From NCBI RefSeq assembly GCF_029227915.1, contig NC_079875.1:41313201-41377200 (forward strand): a DNA stretch of 64,000 nucleotides, written 5' to 3'. The stretch is from Hydractinia symbiolongicarpus. Lineage: Eukaryota > Cnidaria > Hydrozoa > Anthoathecata > Hydractiniidae. Position numbers and translations under genes: made by a program. Positions 32,601-45,385 of this stretch are shown one piece after another (within the stretch, counting starts at the first letter, position 1; each line of letters starts with the position of its first letter). Below the pieces are notes generated by a model. The model was not told the origin of the DNA. It saw nothing but the letters and a program-made list of their open reading frames with translations, and did not search any database.

Positions 32601-35600
32601 GTTTTCGTTTGCCGTCGATTAAACATCTTTCATTAAGCGTCTCATCAAAAATGAAAACATTTTTGAAAACTACAAGTCTCATGCGTTTTAGTGGTGAAAA
32701 AATAATTTAAAACATCGTTCGGGAAATGAGTTTACTCCCTGGGTACTTTCTTTGTATACTTTTGACTGCGCAGGCCGAGTCCGGGGTTTACGGGAAATGG
32801 CGGGTTTTCGTTTGCCGGCGATTAAACTTCTTTTATTCAGCGTCTCATCAAAAATGAAAACATTTTTGAAAACTACAAGTCTCAAGCGTTTTAGTGGTGA
32901 AAAGATAATTTAAAAAATCGTTTTGGAAATGAGTTTACTCACAGGGTACTTTCTTTGTATACATTCGACTATACGGGCCAAGCCCGGGATTTACGGGAAA
33001 TCGCGGGTTTTTGTTTGCCGGCGATTAAACTTCTTTTATTCAGCGTCTCATCAAAAATGTAAACATTTTTGAAAACTACAAGTCTTATGCGTTTTAGTGG
33101 TGAAAAAATAATTTAAAAGATCGTTCTGGAGATTAGTTTACTCACAGGGTACTTTCTTTGTATACATTCGACTATCCGGGCCAAGCCCGGGTTTACGGGA
33201 AATCGCGGGTTTTCGTTTGCCGGCGATTAAACCTCTTTCATTAAGCGTCTCATCAAAAATGAAAACATTTTTGAAAACTACAAGAAGTACAAGTCTCATG
33301 CGTTTTAGTGGTGAAAAAATAATTTAAAACATCGTTCGCGAAATGAGTTTACTCCCTGAGTACTTTCTTTGTATACTTTTGACTATACGGGCCGAGTCCG
33401 GGATTTACGGGAAGTCGCGGGTTTTCGTTTGCCTGCGATTAAACTTCTTTTATTCAGCGTCTCATCAAAAATGAAAACATTTTTGAAAACTACAAGTCTC
33501 ATGCGTTTTAGTGGTGAAAAAATAAATTAAAAAATCGTTCGGGAAATGAGTTTACTCTCTGGGTACTTTCTTTGTATACATTCGACTATACGGGCCGAGT
33601 CCGGGATTTACGGGAAATCGCGGATTTTCGTTTGAGGGCGATTAAAATTCTTTTATTCAGCGTCTCATCAAAAATGAAATCATTTTTGAAAACTACAAGT
33701 CTCATACGTTGTAGTGGCGAAAAAATACTTTAAAAAATCGTTCGGTAAATGAGTTTACTCCCTGGGTACTTTCTTTGTATACTTTTGACTATACGGGCCG
33801 AGTCCGGCATTTACGAGAAGTCGCGGGTTTTCGTTTGCCGGCGATTAAACTTCTTTTATTCAGCGTCTCATCAAAAATGAACACATTTTTAAAAACTACA
33901 AGTCTCATGGGCTTTAGTGGTGAAAAAATAATTTAAAAAATCGTTCTGGAGATGAGTTTACTCACAGGGTACTTTCTTTGTATACATTCGACTATACGGG
34001 CCAAGCCCGGGATTTACGGGAAATCGCGGGTTTTCGTTTGCCGTCGATTAAACCTCTTTCATTAAGCGTCTCATCAAAAATGAAAACATTTTTGAAAACT
34101 ACAAGTCTCATGCGTTTTAGTGGTGAAAAAATAATTTAAAACATCGTTCGGGAAATGAGTTTACTCCCTGGGTACTTTCTTTGTATACTTGTGACTACGC
34201 GGGCCGAGTCCGGGGTTTACGGGAAATGGCGGGTTTTCGTTTGCCGGCGATTAAACTTCTTTTATTCAGCGTCTCATCAAAAATGAAAACATTTTTGAAA
34301 ACTACAAGTCTCAAGCGTTTTAGTGGTGAAAAGATAATTTAAAAAATCGTTTTGGAAATGAGTTTACTCACAGGGTACTTTCTTTGTATACATTCGACTA
34401 TACGGGCCAAGCCCGGGATTTACGGGAAATCGCGGGTTTTCGTTTGCCGGCGATTAAACTTCTTTTATTCAGCGTCTCATCAAAAATGTAAACATTTTTG
34501 AAAACTACAAGTCTTATGCGTTTTAGTGGTGAAAAAATAATTTAAAAGATCGTTCTGGAGATGAGTTTACTCACAGGGTACTTTCTTTGTATACATTCGA
34601 CTATACGGGCCAAGCCCGGGTTTACGGGAAATCGCGGGTTTTCGTTTGCCGGCGATTAAACCTCTTTCATTAAGCGTCTCATCAAAAATGAAAACATTTT
34701 TGAAAACTACAAGTCTCAAGCGTTTTAGTGGTGAAAAGATAATTTAAAAAATCGTTTTGGAAATGAGTTTACTCACAGGGTACTTTCTTTGTATACATTC
34801 GACTATACGGACCAAGCCCGGGATTTACGGGAAATCGCGGGTTTTCGTTTGCCGGCGATTAAACTTCTTTTATTCAGCGTCTCATCAAAAATGAAGACAT
34901 TTTTGAAAACTACAAGTCCCATGCGTTTTAGTGGTGAAAAAATAATTTAAAAAATCGTTCTGGAGATGAGTTTACTCACAGGGTACTTTCTTTGTATACA
35001 TTCGACTATACGGGCCGAGTCCGGGATTTACGGGAAATCGCGGATTTTCGTTTGAGGGCGATTAAAATTCTTTTATTCAGCGTCTCATCAAAAATGAAAT
35101 CATTTTTGAAAACTACAAGTCTCATGCGTTGTAGTTGCGAAAAAATACTTTAAAAAATCATTCGGTAAATGAGTTTACTCCCTGGGTACTTTCTTTGTAT
35201 ACTTTTGACTATACGGGCCGAGTCCGGGATTTACGAGAAGTCGCGGGTTTTCGTTTGCCGGCGATTAAACTTCTTTTATTCAGCGTCTCATCAAAAATGA
35301 ACACATTTTTAAAAACTACAAGTCTCATGGGCTTTAGTGGTGAAAAATAATTTAAAAAATCGTTCTGGAGATGAGTTTACTCACAGGGTACTTTCTTTGT
35401 ATACATTCGACTATACGGGCTAAGCCCGGGATTTACGGGAAATCGCGGGTTTTCGTTTGCCGTCGATTAAACCTCTTTCATTAAGCGTCTCATCAAAAAT
35501 GAAAACATTTTTGAAAACTACAAGTCTCATGCGTTTTAGTGGTGAAAAAATAATTTAAAACATCGTTCGGGAAATGAGTTTACTCCCTGGGTACTTTCTT

Positions 35601-37439
35601 TGTATACTTTTGACTACGCGGGCCGAGTCCGGGGTTTACGGGAAATGGCGGGTTTTCGTTTGCCGGCGATTAAACTTCTTTTATTCAGCGTCTCATCAAA
35701 AATGAAAACATTTTTGAAAACTACAAGTCTCAAGCGTTTTAGTGGTGAAAATATAATTTAAAAAATCGTTTTGGAAATGAGTTTACTCACAGGGTACTTT
35801 CTTTGTATACATTCGACTATACGGGCCAAGCCCGGGATTTACGGGAAATCGCGGGTTTTCGTTTGCCGGCGATTAAACTTCTTTTATTCAGCGTCTCATC
35901 AAAAATGAAAACATTTTTGAAAACTACAAGTCTCATGTGTTTTAGTGGGGAAAAAATAATTTGAAACATCGTTCGCGAAATGAGTTTACTCACAGGGTAC
36001 TTTCTTTGTATACATTCGACTATACGGGCCGAGTCCGGGATTTACGGGAAATCGCGGATTTTCGTTTGAGGGCGATTAAAATTCTTTTATTCAGCGTCTC
36101 ATCAAAAATGAAATCATTTTTGAAAACTACAAGTCTCATGCGTTGTAGTTGCGAAAAAATACTTTAAAAAATCATTCGGTAAATGAGTTTACTCCCTGGG
36201 TACTTTCTTTGTATACTTTTGACTATACGGGCCGAGTCCGGGATTTACGAGAAGTCGCGGGTTTTCGTTTGCCGGCGATTAAACTTCTTTTATTCAGCGT
36301 CTCATCAAAAATGAACACATTTTTAAAAACTACAAGTCTCATGGGCTTTAGTGGTGAAAAATAATTTAAAAAATCGTTCTGGAGATGAGTTTACTCACAG
36401 GGTACTTTCTTTGTATACATTCGACTATACGGGCCAAGCCCGAGATTTACGGGAAATCGCGGGTTTTCGTTTGCCGTCGATTAAACCTCTTTCATTAAGC
36501 GTCTCATCAAAAATGAAAACATTTTTGAAAACTACAAGTCTCATGCGTTTTAGTGGTGAAAAAATAATTTAAAACATCGTTCGGGAAATGAGTTTACTCC
36601 CTGGGTACTTTCTTTGTATACTTTTGACTACGCGGGCCGAGTCCGGGGTTTACGGGAAATGGCGGGTTTTGGTTTGCCGGCGATTAAACTTCTTTTATTC
36701 AGCGTCTCATCAAAAATGAAAACATTTTTAAAAACTACAAGTCTCAAGCGTTTTAGTGGTGAAAAGATAATTTAAAAAATCGTTTTGGAAATGAGTTTAC
36801 TCACAGGGTACTTTCTTTGTATAAATTCGACTATACGGGCCAAGCCCGGGATTTACGGGAAATCGCGGGTTTTCGTTTGCCGGCGATTAAACTTCTTTTA
36901 TTCAGCGTCTCATCAAAAATGTAAACATTTTTGAAAACTACAAGTCTTATGCGTTTTAGTGGTGAAAAAATAATTTAAAAAATCGTTCCGGAGATGAGTT
37001 TACTCACAGGGTACTTTCTTTGTATACATTCGACTATACGGGCCAAGCCCGGGATTTACGGGAAATCGCGGGTTTTCGTTTGTCGGCGATTAAACCTCTT
37101 TCATTAAGCGTCTCATCAAAAATGAAAACATTTTTGAAAACTACAAGTCTCATGCGTTTTAGTGGTGAAAAAATAATTTAAAACATCGTTCGCGAAATGA
37201 GTTTACTCCCTGAGTACTTTCTTTGTATACTTTTGACTATACGGGCCGAGTCTGGGATTTACGGGAAGTCGCGGGTTTTCGTTTGCCTGCGATTAAACTT
37301 CTTTTATTCAGCGTCTCATCAAAAATGAAAACATTTTTGAAAACTACAAGTCTCATGCGTTTTAGTGGTGAAAAAATAAATTAAAAAATCGTTCGGGAAA
37401 TGAGTTTACTCTCTGGGTACTTTCTTTGTATACTTTTGC

Positions 37440-37464
37440 AAATCCCGGGCCAAGCCCGGGATTT
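37440..37464. repeat. Palindrome-bearing satellite monomer (11-bp arms, CAA loop)
   Basis: AAATCCCGGGC and GCCCGGGATTT flank a CAA loop. Ordinary class B monomers have only CGGGC/GCCCG here. To the right this monomer reads ATTTACGGGAAATCGCTGG, as in the non-palindromic monomer near 39075, so it looks like a recombinant between two neighbouring monomer types. Confidence 0.88.
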
Positions 37465-38859
37465 ACGGGAAATCGCTGGTTTTCGTTTGCCGGCGATTAA
37501 ACCTCTTTCATTAAGAGTCTCATCAAAAATTAAAACATTTCTAAAAACTACAAGTCTCATGTGTTTTAGTGGTGAAAAAATAATTTAAAAAATCGTTCGG
37601 GAAATAAGTTTACTCCCTGGGTACTTTCTTTGTATACTTTTGACTATACGGGCCGAGTTCGGGATTTACGGGAAGTCGCGGGATTTCGTTTGCCGGCGAT
37701 TAAACTTCTTTTATTCAGCGTCTCATCAAAAATGAAGACATTCTTGAAAACTACAAGTCTCATGCGTTGTAGTGGTGAAAAAATAATTTAAAAAATCGTT
37801 CGGGAAATGAGTTTACTCCCTGGGTACTTTGTTTGTATACTTTTGACTATACGGGCCGAGTCCGGGATTTACGGGAAATCGCGGATTTTCGTTTGAGGGC
37901 GATTAAAATTCTTTTATTCAGCGTCTCATCAAAAATGAAATCATTTTTGAAAACTACTAGTCTCATGCGTTGTAGTGGTGAAAAAATACTTTAAAAAATC
38001 GTTCGGTAAATGAGTTTACTCCCTGGGTACTTTCTTTGTATACTTTTGACTATACGGGCCGAGTCCGGGATTTACGGGAAGTCGCGGGTTTTCGTTTGCC
38101 GGCGATTAAACTTCTTTTATGCAGCGTCTCATCAAAAATGAACACATTTTTAAAAACTACAAGTCTCATGGGCTTTAGTGGTGAAAAAATAATTAAAAAA
38201 ATCGTTCTGGAGATGAGTTTACTCACAGGGTACTTTCTTTGTATAAATTCGACTATACGGGCCAAGCCCGGGATTTACGGGAAATCGCGGGTTTTCGTTT
38301 GCCGGCGATTAAACTTCTTTTATTCAGCGTCTCATCAAAAATGTAAACATTTTTGAAAACTACAAGTCTTATGCGTTTTAGTGGTGAAAAAATAATTTAA
38401 AAAATCGTTCCGGAGATGAGTTTACTCACAGGGTACTTTCTTTGTATACATTCGATTATACGGGCCAAGCCCGGGATTTACGGGAAATCGCGGGTTTTCG
38501 TTTGTCGGCGATTAAACCTCTTTCATTAAGCGTCTCATCAAAAATGAAAACATTTTTGAAAACTACAAGTCTCATGCGTTTTAGTGGTGAAAAAATAATT
38601 TAAAACATCGTTCGCGAAATGAGTTTACTCCCTGAGTACTTTCTTTGTATACTTTTGACTATACGGGCCGAGTCCGGGATTTACGGGAAGTCGCGGGTTT
38701 TCGTTTGCCTGCGATTAAACTTCTTTTATTCAGCGTCTCATCAAAAATGAAAACATTTTTGAAAACTACAAGTCTCATGCGTTTTAGTGGTGAAAAAATA
38801 AATTAAAAAATCGTTCGGGAAATGAGTTTACTCTCTGGGTACTTTCTTTGTATACTTTT

Positions 38860-38888
38860 GCAAATCCCGGGCCAAGCCCGGGATTTGC
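38860..38888. repeat. Palindrome-bearing satellite monomer (13-bp perfect arms)
   Basis: GCAAATCCCGGGC and GCCCGGGATTTGC flank a CAA loop, the longest perfect form in the window. The following GGGAATCGC lacks one A compared with the usual GGGAAATCGC. Confidence 0.92.
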
Positions 38889-40890
38889 GGGAATCGCGGG
38901 TTTTCGTTTGCCGGCGATTAAACTTCTTTTATTCAGCGTCTCATCAAAAATGAAAACATTTTTGAAAACTACAAGTCTTATGCGTTTTAGTGGTGAAAAA
39001 ATAATTTAAAAAATCGTTCTGGAAATGAGTTTACTCACAGGGTACTTTCTTTGTATACATTCGACTATACGGGCCAAGCCCGGGATTTACGGGAAATCGC
39101 TGGTTTTCGTTTGCCGGCGATTAAACCTCTTTCATTAAGAGTCTCATCAAAAATTAAAACATTTCTAAAAACTACAAGTCTCATGTGTTTTAGTGGTGAA
39201 AAAATAATTTAAAAAATCGTTCGGGAAATAAGTTTACTCCCTGGGTACTTTCTTTGTATACTTTTGACTATACGGGCCGAGTCCGGGATTTACGGGAAGT
39301 CGCGGGATTTCGTTTGCCGGCGATTAAACTTCTTTTATTCAGCGTCTCATCAAAAATGAAGACATTCTTGAAAACTACAAGTCTCATGCGTTGTAGTGGT
39401 GAAAAAATAATTTAAAAAATCGTTCGGGAAATGAGTTTACTCCCTGGGTACTTTGTTTGTATACTTTTGACTATACGGGCCGAGTCCGGGATTTACGGGA
39501 AATCGCGGATTTTCGTTTGAGGGCGATTAAAATTCTTTTATTCAGCGTCTCATCAAAAATGAAATCATTTTTGAAAACTACTAGTCTCATGCGTTGTAGT
39601 GGTGAAAAAATACTTTAAAAAATCGTTCGGTAAATGAGTTTACTCCCTGGGTACTTTCTTTGTATACTTTTGACTATACGGGCCGAGTCCGGGATTTACG
39701 GGAAGTCGCGGGTTTTCGTTTGCCGGCGATTAAACTTCTTTTATGCAGCGTCTCATCAAAAATGAACACATTTTTAAAAACTACAAGTCTCATGGGCTTT
39801 AGTGGTGAAAAAATAATTAAAAAAATCGTTCTGGAGATGAGTTTACTCACAGGGTACTTTCTTTGTATACATTCGACTATACGGGCCAAGCCCGGGATTT
39901 ACGGGAAATCGCGGGTTTTCGTTTGCCGGCGATTAAACCTCTTTCATTAAGCGTCTCATCAAAAATGAAAACATTTTTGAAAACTACAAGTCTCATGCGT
40001 TTTAGTGGTGAAAAAGTAATTTAAAACATCGTTCGGGAAATGAGTTTACTCCCTGGGTACTTTCTTTGTATACTTTTGACTACGCGCGCCGAGTCCGGGG
40101 TTTACAGGAAATGGCAGGTTTTCGTTTGCCGGCGATTAAACTTCTTTTATTCAGCGTCTCATCAAAAATGAAAACATTTTTGAAAACTACAAGTCTCAAG
40201 CGTTTTAGTGGTGAAAAGATAATTTGAAAAATCGTTTTGGAAATGAGTTTACTCACAGGGTACTTTCTTTGTATACATTCGACTATACGGGCCAAGCCCG
40301 GGATTTACGGGAAATCGCGGGTTTTCGTTTGCCGGCGATTAAACTTCTTTTATTCAGCGTCTCATCAAAAATGTAAACATTTTTGAAAACTACAAGTCTT
40401 ATGCGTTTCAGTGGTGAAAAAATAATTTAAAAAATCGTTCTGGAGATGAGTTTACTCACAGGGTACTTTCTTTGTATACATTCGACTATACGGGCCAAGC
40501 CCGAGATTTACGGGAAATCGCGGGTTTTCGTTTGCCGGCGATTAAACCACTTTCATTAAGCGTCTCATCAAAAATGAAAACATTTTTGAAAACTACAAGT
40601 CTCATGCGTTTTAGTGGTGAAAAAATAATTTAAAACATCGTTCGCAAAATGAGTTTACTCCCTGAGTACTTTCTTTGTATACTTTTGACTATACGGGCCG
40701 AGTCCGGGATTTACGGGAAGTCGTGGGTTTTCGTTTGCCGGCGATTAAACTTCTTTTATTCAGCGTCTCATCAAAAATGAAAACATTTTTGAAAACTACA
40801 AGTCTCATGCGTTTCAGTGGTGAAAAAATAAATTAAAAAATCGTTCGGGAAATGAGTTTACTCTCTGGGTACTTTCTTTGTATACTTTTG

Positions 40891-40917
40891 CAAATCCCGG
40901 GCCAAGCCCGGGATTTG
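40891..40917. repeat. Palindrome-bearing satellite monomer (12-bp perfect arms)
   Basis: CAAATCCCGGGC and GCCCGGGATTTG flank a CAA loop, followed by TGGGAATCGC. It sits in the same context as the copy at 38860: CTCTCTGGG upstream and the A deletion downstream. Confidence 0.9.
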
Positions 40918-43900
40918 TGGGAATCGCGGGTTTTCGTTTGCCGGCGATTAAACTTCTTTTATTCAGCGTCTCATCAAAAATGTAAACATTTTTGAAAACT
41001 ACAAGTCTTATGCGTTTTAGTGGTGAAAAAATAATTTAAAAAATCGTTCTGGAGATGAGTTTACTCACAGGGTACTTTCTTTGTATACATTCGACTATAC
41101 GGGCCAAGCCTGGGATTTACGGGAAATCGCGGGTTTTCGTTTGCCGGCGATTAAACCTCTTTCATTAAGCGTCTCATCAAAAATGAAAACATTTCTGAAA
41201 ACTACAAGTCTCATGCGTTTTAGTGGTGAAAAAATAATTTAAAACATCGTTCGCGAAATGAGTTTACTCCCTGAGTACTTTCTTTGTATACTTTTGACTA
41301 TACGGGCCTAGTCCGGGATTTAAGGGAAATCGCAGGTTTTCGTTTGCCGGCGATTAAACTTCTTTTATTCAGCGTCTCATCAAATATGTAAACATTTTTG
41401 AAAATTACAAGTCTTATGCGTTTTAGTGGTGAAAAAATAATTTAAAAAATCGTTCGGGAAATGAGTTTACTTCCTGGGAACTTTCTTTGTATCCTTTTGA
41501 CTATACGGGCCGAGTCCGGGATTTACGGGAAGTCGCGGGTTTTCGTTTGCCGGCGATTAAACTTCTTTTATTCAGCGTCTAATCAAAAATGAAAACATTT
41601 TTAAAAACTACAAGTCTCATGGGCTTTAGTGGTGAAATAATAATTTAAAAAATCGTTCGGGAAATGAGTTTACACCCTGGGTACTTTCTTTGTATACTTT
41701 TAACTATACGGGCCTAGTCCGGGATTTACGGGAAATCGCAGTTTTTCGTTTGCCGGCGATTAAACTTCTTTTATTCAGCGCCTCATCAAAATTGAAAACA
41801 TTTTTGAAAACTGCAAGTCTCATGCGTTTTAGTGGTGAAAAAATAAGTTAAAAAATCGTTCGGGAAATGAGCTAACTCCCTGGGTACTTTCTTTGTATAC
41901 TTTTGACTATGCAGGCCGAGTCTGGGGTTTACGGGAAATGGCGGGTTTTCGTTTGCCGGCGATTAAACTTCTTTTATTCAGCGTCTCATCAAAAATGAAA
42001 ACATTTTTAAAAACTACAAGTCTCATGGGCTTTAGTGGTGAAATAATAATTTAAAAAATCGTTCGGGAAATGAGTTTACACCCTGGGTACTCTCTTTGTA
42101 TACTTTTGACTATACGGGCCTAGTCCGGGATTTAAGGGAAATCACGGTTTTTCGTTTGCCGGCGATTAAACTTCTTTTATTCAGCGTCTCATCAAAAATG
42201 TAAACATTTTTAAAAACTACAAGTCTCATGGGCTGTAGTGGTGAAATAATAATTTAAAAAATCGTTCGGGAAATGAGTTTACACCCTGGGTACTTTCTTT
42301 GTATACTTTTGACTATACGGGCCTAGTCCGGGATTTACGGGAAATCGCAGGTTTTCGTTTGCCGGCGATTAAACTTCTTTTATTTAGCGTCTCATCAAAA
42401 TTGAAAACATTTTTGAAAACTGCAAGTCTCATGCGTTTTAGTGGTGAAAAAATAATTTAAAAATCGTTCGGGAAATGAGCTAACTCCCTGGGTACTTTCT
42501 TTGTATACATTCGACTATACGGGCCAAGCCCGGGATTTACTGGAAATCGCAGGTTTTCGTTTGCCGGCGATTAAACTTCTTTTATTCAGCGTCTCATCAA
42601 AAATGAAAACATTTTTAAAAACTACAAGTCTCATGGGCTTTAGTGGTAAAATAATAATTTAAAAAATCGTTCGGGAAATGAGTTTACTCCCTGGGTACTT
42701 TGTTTGTATACTTTTGACTATACGGGCCGAGTCCGGCATTTACGGGAAATCGCGGATTTTCGTTTGAGGGCGATTAAAATTCTTTTATTCAGCGTCTCAT
42801 CAAAAATGAAAAGATTTTTGAAAACTACAAGTCTCATGCGTTGTAGTGGTGAAAAAATAATTTAAAAAATCGTTCGGTAAATGAGTTTACTCCCTGGATA
42901 GTTTCTTTGTATACTTTTTGACTATACGGGCCGAGTCCGGGATTTACGGGAAGTCGCGGAATTTCGTTTGCCGGCGATTAAACTTCTTTTATTCAGCGTC
43001 TCATAAAAAATGAAAACATTTTTAAAAACTACAAGTCTCATGCGTTTTAGTGGTGAAAAAATAATTTAAAAAATCGTTCGGGAAATGAGTTTACTCCCTG
43101 GGTACTTTGTTTGTATACTTTTGACTATACGGGCCGAGTCCGGCATTTACGGGAAATCGCGGATTTTCGTTTGAGGGCGATTAAAATTCTTTTATTCAGC
43201 GTCTCATCAAAAATGAAAACATTTTTGAAAACTACAAGTCTCATGCGTTGTAGTGGTGAAAAAATAATTTAAAAAATCGTTCGGTAAATGAGTTTACTCC
43301 CTGGATACTTTCTTTGTATACTTTTTGACTATACGGGCCGAGTCCGGGATTTACGGGAAGTCGCGGAATTTCGTTTGCCGGCGATTAAACTTCTTTTATT
43401 CAGCGTCTCATAAAAAATGAAAACATTTTTAAAAACTACAAGTCTCATGCGTTTTAGTGATGAAAAAATAATTTAAAAAATCGTTCGGGAAATGAGTTTA
43501 CTCCCTGGGTACTTTCTTTGTATACTTTTGACTATACGGGCCGAGTCCGGGATTTACGGGAAGTCGCGGGTTTTCGTTTGCCGGCGATTAAACTTCTTTT
43601 TTTCAGCGTCTCATCAAAAATGAAAACATTTTTAAAAACTACAAGTCTCATGGGCTTTAGTGGTGAAAAAATAATTTAAAAAATCGTTCGGGAAATGAGT
43701 TTACTCCCTGGGTACTTTGTTTGTATACTTTTGACTATACGGGCCGAGTCCGGGATTTACGGGAAATCGCGGATTTTCGTTTGAGGGCGATTAAAATTCT
43801 TTTATTCAGCGTCTCATCAAAAATGAAATCATTTTTGAAAACTACAAGTCTCATGCGTTGTAGTGGTGAAAAAATACTTTAAAAAATCGTTCGGTAAATG

Positions 43901-45356
43901 AGTTTACTCCCTGGGTACTTTCTTTGTATACTTTTGACTATACGGGCCGAGTCTGGGATTTACGGGAAGTCGCGGGTTTTCGTTTGCCGGCGATTAAACT
44001 TCTTTTATGCAGCGTCTCATCAAAAATGAACACATTTTTAAAAACTACAAGTCTCATGGGCTTTAGTGGTGAAAAAATAATTTAAAAAATTGTTCTGGAG
44101 ATGAGTTTACTCACAGGGTACTTTCTTTGTATACATTCGACTATACGGGCCAAGCCCGGGATTTACGGGAAATCGCGGGTTTTCGTTTGCCGGCGATTAA
44201 ACCTCTTTCATTAAGCGTCTCATCAAAAATGAAAACATTTTTGAAAACTACAAGTCTCATGCGTTTTAGTGGTGAAAAAATAATTTAAAACATCGTTCGG
44301 GAAATGAGTTTACTCCCTGGGTACTTTCTTTGTATACTTTTGACTACGCGGGCCGAGTCCGGGGTTTACGGGAAATGGCGGGTTTTCGTTTGCCGGCGAT
44401 TAAACTTCTTTTATTCAGCGTCTCATCAAAAATGAAAACATTTTTGAAAACTACAAGTCTCAAGCGTTTTAGTGGTGAAAAGATAATTTAAAAAATCGTT
44501 TTGGAAATGAGTTTACTCACAGGGTACTTTCTTTGTATACATTCGACTATACGGGCCAAGCCCGGGATTTACGGTAAATCGCGGGTTTTCGTTTGCCGGC
44601 GATTAAACTTCTTTTATTCAGCGTCTCATCAAAAATGTAAGCATTTTTGAAAACTACAAGTCTTATGCGTTTTAGTGGTGAAAAAATAATTTAAAAAATC
44701 GTTGTGGAGATGAGTTTACTCACAGGGTACTTTCTTTGTATACATTCGACTATACGGGCCAAGCCCGGGATTTACGGGAAATCGCGGGTTTTCGTTTGCC
44801 GGCGATTAAACCTCTTTCATTAAGCGTCTCATCAAAAATGAAAACATTTTTGAAAACTACAAGTCTCATGCGTTTTAGTGGTGAAAAAATAATTTAAAAC
44901 ATCGTTCGCGAAATGAGTTTACTCCCTGAGTACTTTCTTTGTATACTTTTGACTATACGGGCCGAGTCCGGGATTTACGGGAAGCCGCGGGTTTTCGTTT
45001 GCCGGCGATTAAACCTCTTTCATTAAGCGTCTCATCAAAAATGAAAACATTTTTGAAAACTACAAGTCTCATGCGTTTTAGTGGTGAAAAAATAATTTAA
45101 AACATCGTTCGCGAAATGAGTTTACTCCCTGAGTACTTTCTTTGTATACTTTTGACTATACGGGCCGAGTCCGGGATTTACGGGAAGTCGCGGGTTTTCG
45201 TTTGCCGGCGATTAAACTTCTTTTATTCAGCGTCTCATCAAAAATGAAAACATTTTTGAAAACTACAAGTCTCATGCGTTTTAGTGGTGAAAAAATAAAT
45301 TAAAAAATCGTTCGGGAAAAAAGTTTACTCTCTGGGTACTTTCTTTGTATACTTTT

Positions 45357-45385
45357 GTAAATCCCGGGCCAAGCCCGGGATTTGC
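45357..45385. repeat. Palindrome-bearing satellite monomer (13-bp arms, one mismatch)
   Basis: GTAAATCCCGGGC and GCCCGGGATTTGC flank a CAA loop, with one T-G mismatch in the arms. The left arm is complementary to the ordinary GGGATTTAC rather than the GGGATTTGC now opposite it. Confidence 0.88.

Larger units (their letters stand above)
32001..41300 (+). repeat. Satellite array, right segment, zone 2
   Basis: About 46 monomers, a mixture of classes A and B and the GACTACGCGGG and GTTTGAGGGCG types. Marker variants are GTTTGCCTGCGATT (about 32000, 33430, 37284 and 38706), CTCTCTGGG with AAATAAATTAAAA, and CTCCCTGAGTAC. Two adjacent duplications are evident: about 35.0-36.0 kb against 36.0-37.0 kb at 1014 bp (five monomers), and about 37.6-38.2 kb against 39.2-39.9 kb at 1624 bp (eight monomers). 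Palindrome-bearing monomers appear first in this zone. No gene is supported; boundaries are approximate. Confidence 0.92.
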
